Positions 50,665 through 60,092 of a DNA stretch of 64,000 bases are shown piece by piece. The DNA lies in the NCBI GenBank assembly GCA_041399155.1, contig JAWKTI010000002.1:682001-746000 (forward strand), written 5' to 3'. Both the position numbers and the translations under genes were made by a program. The notes under the pieces are model-generated. The model worked only from the letters and a program-made list of their open reading frames with translations, searched no databases and was not told the DNA's origin. Numbering within the stretch: the first letter of the stretch is position 1; the number at the start of each line of letters is the position of its first letter. Source of the DNA: Zavarzinella sp. (GTDB taxonomy: Bacteria > Planctomycetota > Planctomycetia > Gemmatales > Gemmataceae).

Positions 50665-50997
50665 ATGACCTCCTCTCCCTCTCATCACGATCTTCCGCAA
50701 AAGGAAATCCTTGCAGAACGCCTGCTGCAACGGCATTTCAAGGAAGTGGTACCGAAAAACTGGCCAAAGGCACCCGTTGTCAATGTGGTGCCAGAAGTTG
50801 CTTCGGCGCCTGTCAGCAATCCTAGTCGCTGGTCGTTGGCAGCCTCAGTCGCACTGATTTTCGGTGGGCTTTGGCTGATTTCCAACTTTGCAGCACCCGG
50901 AAGTGCACCGGTGAACCGTCTCAGCATCGATGGTGGCACCGCATCCACGAAAATAATCAAAGACCTCGCCGCACCAGAGCCAGTTCAGCCGGAGTAG
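50665..50997 (+). CDS. Small single-pass membrane protein, possible anti-sigma factor
   Basis: Protein of 110 residues: an N-terminal cytosolic helix (ILAERLLQRHFKEVVPKNWP), a Pro/Val linker, a membrane helix at about 55-76 (RWSLAASVALIFGGLWLISN) and a short external tail. The placement after an ECF sigma gene suggests an anti-sigma role, but no zinc-binding HxxxCxxC motif is visible. The start was placed at ATG 50665; a GTG four codons upstream is an alternative. Identification is by context, not by family. Confidence 0.55.
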   Translation: MTSSPSHHDLPQKEILAERLLQRHFKEVVPKNWPKAPVVNVVPEVASAPVSNPSRWSLAASVALIFGGLWLISNFAAPGSAPVNRLSIDGGTASTKIIKDLAAPEPVQPE

Positions 50998-51151
50998 TAC
51001 CTCCGCCCACATTCGTTGTGGAATTTCCCGCAGATATTTCACTTGATTTGGTAACAATTGAGAAAAAACTTCTCAATTCGACCCATTATTAATAAATTCA
51101 TTAAAAATTGCTCTCCCCACATTGTGGATGCTGGCCTTCGAGGTTTTTCCC

Positions 51152-52237
51152 ATGTTGCTATGGCTGTTACGCGGACTGTTCGTCATCATGGTAATCGGGA
51201 TGTCTGTGGCTGCATTCAGCGTCTTCGACGATACCGCCCTCACTTACCGCCGATTGATTTCTACGCTGGGTGCCGTTGCCATGCTGGGGATCGGCGGAAT
51301 CGTCATGTTTACCGACATGTACGAACGCAATAAACAGATCACCACCTTGTCTGCACTTTACTTCGGTCTGTTGCTTGGCTTGCTACTGGGTTGGTTGCTG
51401 TCACTGGTCATGGAGCGTTACATTGTCAGTTGGCTGGGGGTAGAAAATAGTGAGCCTGCGTCCAATCTGGTGCGGTTGTTCACCACTGTGGTCTGTTGCT
51501 ACATAACGATTTCAACGCTTGTGCAGACTAAGGACGAATTTAGGTTTATTATCCCTTATGTCGAATTTTCCAAACAGTTGAAGGGCACCAAGCCATTAAT
51601 TCTGGATACCAGTGTCATCATTGACGGTCGCATCGCTGATTTGTGCGATACTAATATTGTCGACGCCAAGTTAATTGTTCCCAAGTTCGTTCTGGTGGAA
51701 TTGCAGGCGGTTGCGGATAGTTCCGATCGGTTGAAGCGCAACCGCGGTCGACGTGGGTTGGACATGCTGAAAAAAATGCAGACCAACGCCAACATCGACT
51801 TGACTGTGGATGATGCCGAACGAGTAATGGAAGGCGTGAAAGGGAAAGTGGATGAGCGACTGGTGCTTTACGCCAAGGAAGTGGGCGGGCGAGTAGTGAC
51901 CAACGATTATAACCTGAACAAAATTGCTCAATTGCAAGGCGTGCAGGTCATTAATCTTAACGACATCGCAAATTCACTGAAAACAGTCACCATCCCTGGG
52001 GAAATCCTGCACATTAAAGTCGTGAAGGTGGGGGAGCAGCCAGGGCAGGGTGTCGGCTATCTCGATGATGGAACGATGGTCGTTGTTGAGCAGGGACGCA
52101 ACCAAGTGGGTAATGATGTCACGGTAACAGTGACAAGTGTCCTTCAGACTTCTGCTGGTCGGATGATTTTCGGCAAAGTCGGAATTCACACCGGATCGGC
52201 GGAAATGAAGGCACTGGACCCGAATCAAACTGGCTGA
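51152..52237 (+). CDS. Membrane PIN-TRAM domain protein (YacL-like)
   Basis: Protein of 361 residues with four hydrophobic helices in the first 130 residues. A PIN domain follows (LILDTSVIIDGRIADLCDTN, VDERLVLYAKEVGGRVVTNDYNLNKIA) with the acidic residues expected of a metal-dependent ribonuclease. A C-terminal TRAM domain (VTIPGEILHIKVVKVGEQPG) should bind RNA. The layout matches YacL/Sll-type PIN-TRAM proteins. The ATG at 51152 was selected because CGAGG lies 8-9 bp upstream; an ATG eight codons earlier is also in frame. Role: RNA cleavage at the membrane is inferred. Confidence 0.85.
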   Translation: MLLWLLRGLFVIMVIGMSVAAFSVFDDTALTYRRLISTLGAVAMLGIGGIVMFTDMYERNKQITTLSALYFGLLLGLLLGWLLSLVMERYIVSWLGVENSEPASNLVRLFTTVVCCYITISTLVQTKDEFRFIIPYVEFSKQLKGTKPLILDTSVIIDGRIADLCDTNIVDAKLIVPKFVLVELQAVADSSDRLKRNRGRRGLDMLKKMQTNANIDLTVDDAERVMEGVKGKVDERLVLYAKEVGGRVVTNDYNLNKIAQLQGVQVINLNDIANSLKTVTIPGEILHIKVVKVGEQPGQGVGYLDDGTMVVVEQGRNQVGNDVTVTVTSVLQTSAGRMIFGKVGIHTGSAEMKALDPNQTG

Positions 52238-52274
52238 GCCTGCCTTACAGGTTCAGCTCCGTAGGAGTGCACCT

Positions 52275-53033
52275 GTGAGTATCAACTGGTATTTTGTAGC
52301 GTTGGTGATGGCAGCAGCGGGCGGCGTGGGCCTGGTAACCACCCAACTGACAGGTCAACCAGCAAAAAATTCCACCGATGAAGAACCGAAGGCTGGCGAA
52401 GGTAACGAGGTGGAGTACGTAGAGAATCTGATCACTGCCCGCAAATCGTATCTTGATTCATTAAATCAATTGCGCAAACATTACATCGCCACCAACGACA
52501 TCGAAAAAACTCGCTGGGTGGAAGAAGAAATTCGTTCTTTCCACCGGATGATGAAATATTCCTACCGTTTGGATGTGCGGGATGTGCCCCCACCCACCCT
52601 GGTGCCCAAAAAGAACATTCCGGAAGCGAATAATCTTTTTCGGCAGGCAATGGATTACAAGGGGAAAGGAACTGGCTGGGAGTATCTGGATAATCAACGC
52701 CGGTCTGAAATTCTGCTGCAGGCCATTCTGGAACGTTACAACGAATCGGACAAAATTGCCGACGTTGCCTACCACTTGGGGGAAATTTATGAGAAATACA
52801 CCCCCTACCCACAGTTATTGCGGGCTGCAGCCTATTACGAACGCTCTTTTGAGTGGAATCCCGCATCAACTACGGACGCACGCTATCGGGCAGCGATCAT
52901 TTACGACACTCAACTGAAAATGACGGAACAGGCAAAAAAAATGTACAAAGAAGTGCTGAACCACGATACCAACCCACAACGGGTAACTGCTGCGGAAAAG
53001 CGTCTGTACGAGCTGAGCAGTTTCCGCCGATAA
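52275..53033 (+). CDS. TPR-type hypothetical protein with membrane anchor
   Basis: Protein of 252 residues starting at a GTG behind AGGAG. A hydrophobic N-terminal helix (about 4-26, WYFVALVMAAAGGVGLV) anchors or exports it. The rest is helical with TPR-like spacing (PEANNLFRQAMDYKGKG, IADVAYHLGEIYEKYT, LRAAAYYERSFEWNPAS, AKKMYKEVLNHDTNP). No catalytic motif was seen. It follows the PIN-TRAM gene by 37 bp in the same direction, so the two may share a transcript. Confidence 0.72.
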   Translation: MSINWYFVALVMAAAGGVGLVTTQLTGQPAKNSTDEEPKAGEGNEVEYVENLITARKSYLDSLNQLRKHYIATNDIEKTRWVEEEIRSFHRMMKYSYRLDVRDVPPPTLVPKKNIPEANNLFRQAMDYKGKGTGWEYLDNQRRSEILLQAILERYNESDKIADVAYHLGEIYEKYTPYPQLLRAAAYYERSFEWNPASTTDARYRAAIIYDTQLKMTEQAKKMYKEVLNHDTNPQRVTAAEKRLYELSSFRR

Positions 53034-53070
53034 AAGCATCGATTATACAAAAATGCCACTTTCCAAAGAT

Positions 53071-53100
53071 TCTCTGGAAAATAAATCTCTGGAAAATAAA
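53071..53100. repeat. Two 15-bp direct repeats after the TPR gene
   Basis: TCTCTGGAAAATAAA occurs twice, at 53071-53085 and 53086-53100, without mismatch. It follows the TPR gene by 37 bp and lies in a gene-free AT-rich stretch. It may reflect slippage or be a binding array of two sites. Confidence 0.75.
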
Positions 53101-53252
53101 CTGAATTTAGTTTAGATTAAGCGTGATTGTTGGTGGGGTGTGTTGAGGCGACTCGTCGATCCGGTTTAGCCATTGGGTAAATCAATTTTTCGAGACAAAA
53201 CAGAATCCCATTAAAGTAAGCGTTGTAACTTCTTTGAAAGACTGGACTTGCA

Positions 53253-54200
53253 TTGATTTCACCTAGTTTACCCCTTCCCACAGTAGCCGATCTGGTTCCA
53301 CCACCTGCACCGATCAAGCGAAAGTGGGTCCCTCTACCACAACGATTGCTGATTTCAGCAGTTGTGGCGATTCCTTTCCTGGCACTGATCGCCGCCATCA
53401 TCCTCATGTGGGGTTGGGGCATTGGCTGGCTGGAACTTTCCCTGTTTGCCGGAATGTATCTGGTGACAGCAATTGGCATTACCGTCGGTTACCATCGACT
53501 GTTAACCCACCGCAGCTTTGAAACTACATCCACCGTCCGGTTTATTCTGGCGGCACTGGGTTCTGCAGCTGTAGAAGGCAATATTGCCAACTGGGTGGCC
53601 ATGCACCGCAAACACCACCAATACAGCGATGAAGCGGACGATCCCCATACCCCGCACCACAGTGGCAAGGGATTGTTTGGCTTTCTGCGCGGCTTCCTGC
53701 ATGCCCACATCGGCTGGGCGTTCTACGACGGCAACAATGAAATTGAAAAATACGCACCTGACATTAATAAAAGTCGCTCGCTGAAGCTGGTGAACAAGCT
53801 TTTTGTGTTCTGGGTAGCACTTGGCCTGATAATCCCCACCGTGATTGGTGGGCTGGTCACTGGCACCTGGACCGGAGCTCTGCTGGGCTTCCTGTGGGGT
53901 GGTTTGATTCGTATTTTCTTTGTGCACCACGTTACCTGGAGCGTCAATTCCGTTTGCCATATCTGGGGCAGCCGGCCTTATCCGGTAGATCGCAGCACCA
54001 ACAACGTGCTGTTTGGCATTCTAGCCATGGGCGAAGGCTGGCATAATAACCACCACGCATTCCCCACCTCGGCCCGTCACGGCCTGCGTTGGTGGCAGTT
54101 TGATGCGAGTTACATTTTCATCCGCGGGTTGCAGTTGGTTGGCTTAGCCTGGAAAATCCGAGTGCCTTCGGAAAGTACACTGGCCAAACACGAGGCTTGA
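53253..54200 (+). CDS. Fatty-acid (acyl-CoA) desaturase
   Basis: Integral membrane protein of 315 residues with the three histidine boxes of the stearoyl-CoA type: HRLLTH, HRKHH and, near the C-terminus, EGWHNNHH. These bind the di-iron centre that inserts a double bond into acyl chains, controlling membrane fluidity. Four hydrophobic spans flank the boxes as expected. The start is a TTG at 53253; no ATG or GTG is available upstream within the frame before a stop, and starting at the next Met would remove part of the first helix. The following DUF58 gene begins 13 bp later. Confidence 0.88.
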   Translation: MISPSLPLPTVADLVPPPAPIKRKWVPLPQRLLISAVVAIPFLALIAAIILMWGWGIGWLELSLFAGMYLVTAIGITVGYHRLLTHRSFETTSTVRFILAALGSAAVEGNIANWVAMHRKHHQYSDEADDPHTPHHSGKGLFGFLRGFLHAHIGWAFYDGNNEIEKYAPDINKSRSLKLVNKLFVFWVALGLIIPTVIGGLVTGTWTGALLGFLWGGLIRIFFVHHVTWSVNSVCHIWGSRPYPVDRSTNNVLFGILAMGEGWHNNHHAFPTSARHGLRWWQFDASYIFIRGLQLVGLAWKIRVPSESTLAKHEA

Positions 54201-54213
54201 TTGCATATCGTTC

Positions 54214-55392
54214 ATGGTCACACCCACCCCCACAAATCTGAGAATAATTTCACAAACTGGCCGCAAGATTGTCGATGCCCGCTTCTTCAGTCGTGAAGGG
54301 GTGCTCTGGTTACTCGCTGCCTTCGGATTTCTCGTTGTCGGTGTGGTAAAAAGCATTAATCTGGTCATTTTGCTCAGTTATGTCATGCTGGGAATCTGGC
54401 TGCTGAATCTGGTTCAGGCTGGCAGGTCACTGCATGGAATTCGAGCCATTCGGCGGGCAATCCCACCACTATTTGCTGGTGAAGTGGGGGAATGGGAAAT
54501 CCTCCTCACCCGCCAAGGCACCACACGGGGCGATTTTCTGGTGGTAGAGAGCTACGGTGGAGTCTCTAGTGCCTGGTGGATCAGTGGCCTCTCACCTGGA
54601 ATGAACTACACATTAGCAGTGCGTGCTCGCTTTTCGCGTCGTGGGCGATATCTGATTGTGCCGATGCTTGCGATGGATGGCTCGCCGTTTGGACTGGTTC
54701 GTCGAAGTAATGTCGTTGCCGAAGGTGATGAAATTATTGTGTTCCCCAGACCAGCAACCGTCGATCTGGATCGATTGCGGGGCCTTCTTCGCTGGACCTG
54801 GGCCAGAACTGATGATGAACGGCACCAGGTACGCCGGATGATGGAAACCGGCCTGGAAATTCATGGTTTGCGGGAATATCGCACCGGCGATGGTTACCGC
54901 AAAATCGACTGGAAAGCTACCGCACGCACCAACAAACTGATTGTTCGTGAGTTTGAAGAATCCACACCGTCACGGATTCTGCTGATCATTGAACCGTATC
55001 TGCAATTGCCCGCAGAACAGCCCGCACTCGAGCAGTTGGAATCCCTGTTTTCTGTGGCTGCGGGACTGACTTACGAGTGGCGTCGGCCTGTTGGTGGGGC
55101 ACTTTCGTTGATCATTGCAGGAGAAAAACCTGTAACGATTGATGGCCCTCCTGGGCCCGGGATGATCCCACATATGTTGCGGGCTATGGCCCTTGAAAAA
55201 GGTGGGCCTGCAGGCGATATCACATCGGCATTGATGGAACTCTCACGCGGTGCATTGAAATCACCCGTGTTGGTGCTGACCACGCATCCTCAAAGCCCCA
55301 CTGCAGCTGCGGCACAGGCATTGCTTGGCCGAACCGTCACCGTATTGACGATCGATGCCCAATCGGATTGGTTTGAGCTTTCGAAAGAATAG
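54214..55392 (+). CDS. DUF58 domain protein
   Basis: Protein of 392 residues with two membrane helices at about 30-65 followed by a cytoplasmic or external region. The DUF58 signature is clear: LREYRTGDGYRKIDWKATAR followed by KLIVREFEE. DUF58 proteins have a von Willebrand-like fold and usually sit beside MoxR ATPases and transglutaminase-like proteins. No MoxR gene is next to it here, which is unusual. It follows the desaturase by 13 bp in the same direction. Role unknown. Confidence 0.85.
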   Translation: MVTPTPTNLRIISQTGRKIVDARFFSREGVLWLLAAFGFLVVGVVKSINLVILLSYVMLGIWLLNLVQAGRSLHGIRAIRRAIPPLFAGEVGEWEILLTRQGTTRGDFLVVESYGGVSSAWWISGLSPGMNYTLAVRARFSRRGRYLIVPMLAMDGSPFGLVRRSNVVAEGDEIIVFPRPATVDLDRLRGLLRWTWARTDDERHQVRRMMETGLEIHGLREYRTGDGYRKIDWKATARTNKLIVREFEESTPSRILLIIEPYLQLPAEQPALEQLESLFSVAAGLTYEWRRPVGGALSLIIAGEKPVTIDGPPGPGMIPHMLRAMALEKGGPAGDITSALMELSRGALKSPVLVLTTHPQSPTAAAAQALLGRTVTVLTIDAQSDWFELSKE

Positions 55393-55574
55393 CAGAAACA
55401 CTTATCCCTGGCTTGTTGAATTTGAGTGCTCCTTCATCTTTTAGTGCGTATTCTGGTGAAAACACTTCAGTCTTTTGTTGCAATTTCAAATGAACTCGAA
55501 AGAAAATCATGGCTGCGTATAACAGCAGAGCGATTCCTCACCCAGTTCGGGTGTGACTCCATGGAAATAATGAA

Positions 55575-56300
55575 ATGAAAGCGGAACGATATTTTTATCT
55601 CGGTGCGGGCATTCTAATGTTCGTACTGATGTTGATTGGCTTTCAATCCTTTTATCTGGATGGTAAAGCATACCCAGGTAGGGAAATACCACCGCCAATC
55701 CGAACGCTGGTTTACATCCATGGGATATCCATGACTGCCTGGATGATTCTGTACTGCCTTCAATCTACGTTGATTATCACTCGTTACCACCGCACCCACA
55801 TGTTCATTGGGCGGTTGGCTGCTCTCTCCGCAACCGCAATTACCATTACTGGTTTGATGTTAGCGGTCCGGTCAACCAGCATAATGCCACCTGGTTTCGC
55901 ACTGTGGGGACTTTCTGGCAAAGAGTTCATGGCTGTTCCTTTTTTGGGCATTCTGTTGTTCGCAGCAATGGTGGGTGCAGGTATCTGGTTTCGTCGAAAA
56001 CCCAAAATTCACCGTCCGATGATGCTGTTTGCTACCTTAAATGCACTCAGTGCAGCATTGGCACGGATTGATGCGTTTAGCCGCACTTACCAGGGTACAA
56101 CTTGGGAGCGAATTTTTGGGCCATTTCTGCTGACCATCCTCATCGGTGCGGCATTGGTACTGCTCCGCATGCTGGTGACGAGAAAGTTCGATAAGTGGTT
56201 CACCATCTCATTTGCAATTATGGCGCTGGCACTTCTACTGACCATTGTGGTCGCACGCACAGCTCTGTGGGTTAAGTTTGTTGATCTGCTGATATCCTAA
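55575..56300 (+). CDS. Polytopic membrane protein of unknown function
   Basis: Protein of 241 residues with about seven hydrophobic helices. Conserved-looking polar positions in helices, such as His in VYIHGISMTAWMILYCLQS and RTHMFIGRLAAL and KIHRPMMLFATLN, recall DUF2306-type membrane proteins, where histidines may bind haem, but the family call is tentative. No signal peptide is separate from the first helix. No promoter or strong ribosome site was identified. It stands alone between the DUF58 and the propeller/PKD genes. Confidence 0.65.
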   Translation: MKAERYFYLGAGILMFVLMLIGFQSFYLDGKAYPGREIPPPIRTLVYIHGISMTAWMILYCLQSTLIITRYHRTHMFIGRLAALSATAITITGLMLAVRSTSIMPPGFALWGLSGKEFMAVPFLGILLFAAMVGAGIWFRRKPKIHRPMMLFATLNALSAALARIDAFSRTYQGTTWERIFGPFLLTILIGAALVLLRMLVTRKFDKWFTISFAIMALALLLTIVVARTALWVKFVDLLIS

Positions 56301-56447
56301 GCAAGTATTCTTAAGGATGGCTTGTTTAATATACAAAGGTATACTATTTTAACCGTTTGACCTTGATCTCTTCTGCAGATCGGGTATTTCCGCCACCAAT
56401 TATCGACAAATATGTACCCACCCTGGGTGACATGGAGGCGGCACAAC

Positions 56448-58544
56448 GTGGGAAATCTACGATCTACTCGACTGCATTTAGAAAATCTGGAAAGTCGCGA
56501 AACACCCGCTGATTTGCGGTACGCACTGGCAATTCCAGACATTGGGATTGTGGGAACACCCCGCGTGGCTGCTGATCCATTGGGCAATCTGTATGTATCC
56601 GGCACTTTTCAGGGTTCGGTAAACCTTAACCCCGCTGGTGGGCGCTATGTTCTGCTCAGCAATGGTGGCACCGATGCTTTTGCAGCAAAATATAGCCCTC
56701 AGGGCCAACTGATCTGGGCCAGATCCTTTGGTGGGGCAGGTGATGATACGGGTGTTGATATCGCCTTCGATGGAGCCGCGAACGCCTACATTACCGGAAC
56801 TTTCCAGGGCACTGCAGACTTCGATTTTTCACCTGCAGGTGTGGCAAACCGCACCGCCGCAACAGGTGGATCTGCGTTTGTTGCGAAAATTGGCTACTAC
56901 GGTACCTTCCAGTGGGCGGAAGCCGTTGGTGGCACTTCGGAAGCCGGCAGCGTGGCCGTAGATCAACTAGGAAGCGTTTTTGTCGGCGGAACATACAATG
57001 GTACGGCTGACTTCAATCCTGCATTTAGTGTAGCCAATTACACGTCTGCAGCAGAATCCGGTTTCGTCTGGAAATTAAGCACCAATGGTATTTATCAGTG
57101 GGTCAATACCATTGAATCTACTGGCACCGTTGCGGTGCGTGGTCTGGCAACGGATGTGTTGGGCAACGTGATTGCCGTGGGCCGATATGAAGGCCAGACC
57201 GATTTCGACCCCACTGCCGGAACCACCGTGTTTAATGGTGGCAGTGGCAATGCCTTTGTCAGCAAATTCAGCCCCAACGGCCTCTGGAACTGGGTGCTGG
57301 CACCCAACCAAAGTGGCACCACTGCAGGGGCATTTTCGGAAGCCACTGCTGTGATGACCGATGCCGTCGGTAACATTTACGTCGGTGGGAATGCGAAAGG
57401 TAGTTACAATTTTCAGGTGCCCGGGGTTGATTTTAGTAGCAACTCTGGCAGCGTAGATGCATTCGTGCTGAAAACCAGCTTCAATGGCTATCCTTATTGG
57501 GTGCGTGGATTTGGTGGTGCCGGTGATGAAAATCTCACCGATCTGGCAGTCGATGATATTGGCAATACTCACTCTGCCATCAGTTTCACGGGAATTGCAG
57601 ATTTCGATCCAGGGCAATACTACGTTCCTCTGAATGCAGGGACTGGCACCGATACAGCCGTGGTGCGGTTGAACACTTCCGGCAACCTGACCGGATTACG
57701 GCAAATCGGCTCGCTGGGTGGGGCGACAATCGCTACCGGATTGGCTTCGGATATTGCCGGGAATGTCTCGCTGATTGGGCAATTCACTGGCACCAGCGAT
57801 TTTGACCCTGGGGTAGATAGTTTTGTGCTGAATGGTGGCACTGGCAGTGCCTTCATCAGTCGCTTGTTCTCGGCACCATTTTTGCCGCCTTCGACAACGT
57901 TGCCACCCGATGTCACGCCTGTCCCCACGCCGACACCGACGCCCACTCCAACACCCACACCCGTGCCAATCCCCACCAATCAGCCACCAGTTGTTACCAA
58001 TATTGGTGGGCCTTACGTTCTGAATCAGGGCAACTCCCTGACCTTACGTGCGACCGCCAGTGACGTGGATAACCAGTTCCTGACTTACCAGTGGGATCTC
58101 AATGGTGATGGCGTTGCGGAGGCCACCGGTGCTCAGGTAACCTTCACAAATGCCGATCTGAATCGCCTCGGCCTGGGGCGGGCAGGGATCTACCTGATTA
58201 CACTGCGGGTTTCTGACGGTACGAACGTCACCACCGCAACAACGACCGTACAGATCAACGCGGTAGCACCCACTGCCACCATTTTTGCCCCCAACCGCGT
58301 GGTGCGACGTGGGGTCCCCACGTTGTTCTGGTTCCGCACCGTGTCCGATCCTTCCAGCACCGATACTGCTGCCGGCTTCACCTACTCATACGATTTTAAT
58401 GGTGATGGCACCTTCGATACGGTGGGAAGCTCTCCTTTTGCCTACTATGCCTATCAACTTAGTGGACAATACCGCGCGACGATGCGGATCACCGACCAAA
58501 GCGGTGCCTCCCGCGACTACCAGGTCACCGTCGTTGTTCGGTAA
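56448..58544 (+). CDS. Exported beta-propeller / PKD protein with LExLExR N-terminus
   Basis: Protein of 698 residues. The N-terminus has LHLENLESRETPA, matching the LExLExRxxP motif seen on many planctomycete exported proteins in place of a classic signal peptide. Residues about 30-480 contain repeated SBBP-like propeller blades (for example GNLYVSGTFQGSVNLNPAGG, FSPNGLWNWVLAPNQSG). A PT-rich linker (PTPTPTPTPTPTPVP) leads to a PKD-like domain with SDVDNQFLTYQWDLNGDGV and a second DFNGDGTFD-containing module, which resemble EF-hand/dockerin-type calcium loops. Probably cell-surface or secreted. The GTG at 56448 has GGAGG upstream; an ATG 12 codons earlier is an alternative start. Confidence 0.8.
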   Translation: MGNLRSTRLHLENLESRETPADLRYALAIPDIGIVGTPRVAADPLGNLYVSGTFQGSVNLNPAGGRYVLLSNGGTDAFAAKYSPQGQLIWARSFGGAGDDTGVDIAFDGAANAYITGTFQGTADFDFSPAGVANRTAATGGSAFVAKIGYYGTFQWAEAVGGTSEAGSVAVDQLGSVFVGGTYNGTADFNPAFSVANYTSAAESGFVWKLSTNGIYQWVNTIESTGTVAVRGLATDVLGNVIAVGRYEGQTDFDPTAGTTVFNGGSGNAFVSKFSPNGLWNWVLAPNQSGTTAGAFSEATAVMTDAVGNIYVGGNAKGSYNFQVPGVDFSSNSGSVDAFVLKTSFNGYPYWVRGFGGAGDENLTDLAVDDIGNTHSAISFTGIADFDPGQYYVPLNAGTGTDTAVVRLNTSGNLTGLRQIGSLGGATIATGLASDIAGNVSLIGQFTGTSDFDPGVDSFVLNGGTGSAFISRLFSAPFLPPSTTLPPDVTPVPTPTPTPTPTPTPVPIPTNQPPVVTNIGGPYVLNQGNSLTLRATASDVDNQFLTYQWDLNGDGVAEATGAQVTFTNADLNRLGLGRAGIYLITLRVSDGTNVTTATTTVQINAVAPTATIFAPNRVVRRGVPTLFWFRTVSDPSSTDTAAGFTYSYDFNGDGTFDTVGSSPFAYYAYQLSGQYRATMRITDQSGASRDYQVTVVVR

Positions 58545-58654
58545 GGTGTATTACAGGTTCCATCAAGCACGCGAAACTTGTTTCATAGGTTAGCGATCGA
58601 TTGTAAACTATTTGGCTGTAACCAGTTCACTTAACTAACAGATAGGAGGTACAG

Positions 58655-59362
58655 ATGAATCCTGAATTCTTATCAGAAGCATTCTGGCAGCCATATTTTA
58701 CATGTGAACCAAAGAATATCTCGAAAGACCAATTAAGTGCTCAGTTGGATAATCTTTCAAAAGATATCCCAGTGCGCGAAGAAACAGTTTCTTTCAAACA
58801 CAACAACGAAGAAGTCTCCGTTACCTATCGTGTCGCAGAGTTTTCATTTTCCTGTGGACCAGTGTTTTCAATTAAGATCAATTATCAACCAGATGTGGAT
58901 GGGTGTGACATCAGCATCTTTTTAGAAGATCGACGATCTTCAACAAAGCATACGATGGGTTGGTGGGATCTTGCGAGATGGCATCCTTACTGTTTGAAGT
59001 TTGAAGAGTTAGACGCACTCCTGGAGTACTGGGTTAGAAATGATCCACGCTGGGAAAACCGACACCTTCCGCTACTGTTGTTGTGCCATTTTGTTGGGCT
59101 TCCGGATGAAGATGCACGCCAGCAATTGCAAATCCAAACGGAAGAAGCAAAATTGGCACTCGGGTTACCAATTGCACTCAAAATACCCCTCAATGTGGCT
59201 GACGGAAACTACCGCTGGGAAAATGATGAAGAACTGGGATGGGTATTTACAAGCGATGAGTACTGCTGTTATTCGATCCGAAATCGGGCACATGCTGATT
59301 CTGATGAAGGCCAATTCCCATTCCTTGCCTTCCAGGAAATGATGTCCGAAATCAAAAAATAG
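58655..59362 (+). CDS. Hypothetical cytosolic protein
   Basis: Protein of 235 residues with a strong TAGGAGG ribosome site. No signal peptide, membrane helix or familiar motif was found. The composition is acidic, rich in Trp and Cys (GWWDLARWHPYCLKFEELDA, SDEYCCYSIRN). The layout, a single compact domain beside a DUF4303-like gene, resembles immunity or SUKH-like neighbourhood proteins, but this is context only. The DUF4303-like gene begins 120 bp downstream on the same strand. Confidence 0.65.
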   Translation: MNPEFLSEAFWQPYFTCEPKNISKDQLSAQLDNLSKDIPVREETVSFKHNNEEVSVTYRVAEFSFSCGPVFSIKINYQPDVDGCDISIFLEDRRSSTKHTMGWWDLARWHPYCLKFEELDALLEYWVRNDPRWENRHLPLLLLCHFVGLPDEDARQQLQIQTEEAKLALGLPIALKIPLNVADGNYRWENDEELGWVFTSDEYCCYSIRNRAHADSDEGQFPFLAFQEMMSEIKK

Positions 59363-59482
59363 GTGTTATTGGTTTGCGATTGTTTGCAACCAACGTGCAT
59401 TTGTGGTAGCCTTACAACGATTGAAACAGTCGTCACTTCGGAAAGACTGCCTTGGCAGCCTTTTCCCGTTGGGGAATATTTC

Positions 59483-60034
59483 ATGATCAATAACAAACTT
59501 TCTGCGTTTCTCAACGAAGGCTTTGGTGGCTTGCTTACCGCAGTCATTTCTGACATCAAGCAGCACATTGTCTCTCTGCGAGAGTCGGGCGTGAGCTTCT
59601 ATGGATATGCTGCGATGCCACCAGACTACGCCACAGAATTTGATCCTACTTCATTTGCGGTGGCTTTTAACTGCGAATCAGACATCGACGAAGAGAATAA
59701 GAAAAAACCTTACTACCGTTACTCGGTCGATGAATGGCAAAATTACGTTCATGATGGGTTTGAAGCGACAAATGCTGAACTCAAGTCAATTCTGTCCGAA
59801 TTTAAGACACTAACCAAACAGCAAGATGACGATGGAGCTGTTGAGTATTTAGCGCCATCAATTAATAAAACGCTACTCAACGCATTGATGTCGCTTCGAA
59901 ATGACGGCACATTTGAGGGCATTGCCTATGTCGTAATTTGGATATCAGATTCCAGCGACGAAATCATCAATCAATCTGCAAAATCCTTGAATTCTGCAGA
60001 AGTTTATGATGAATACGCTTCAGAATTCTGTTAG
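59483..60034 (+). CDS. DUF4303-like hypothetical protein
   Basis: Protein of 183 residues. The pattern FYGYAAMPPDYATEFDPTSF, followed by YYRYSVDEWQNYVHDGFEAT and ELKSILSEF, resembles DUF4303 proteins, which are often found near immunity genes of polymorphic toxins. No toxin gene is visible in the window. The ATG at 59483 was chosen because GGGGAA lies 7 bp upstream; the frame extends 40 residues further but without a ribosome site. The family assignment is tentative. Confidence 0.6.
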   Translation: MINNKLSAFLNEGFGGLLTAVISDIKQHIVSLRESGVSFYGYAAMPPDYATEFDPTSFAVAFNCESDIDEENKKKPYYRYSVDEWQNYVHDGFEATNAELKSILSEFKTLTKQQDDDGAVEYLAPSINKTLLNALMSLRNDGTFEGIAYVVIWISDSSDEIINQSAKSLNSAEVYDEYASEFC

Positions 60035-60092
60035 AGTTGGGTTTTCGTGCGAACATATCACGTTTTTTGATGTTGTGAGTCGTTTGACATGG

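Noticed and set aside
57896..57975. CRISPR-like short repeats near the PT linker
   Set aside because: They are codon repeats for Pro-Thr in a coding region with no spacers.
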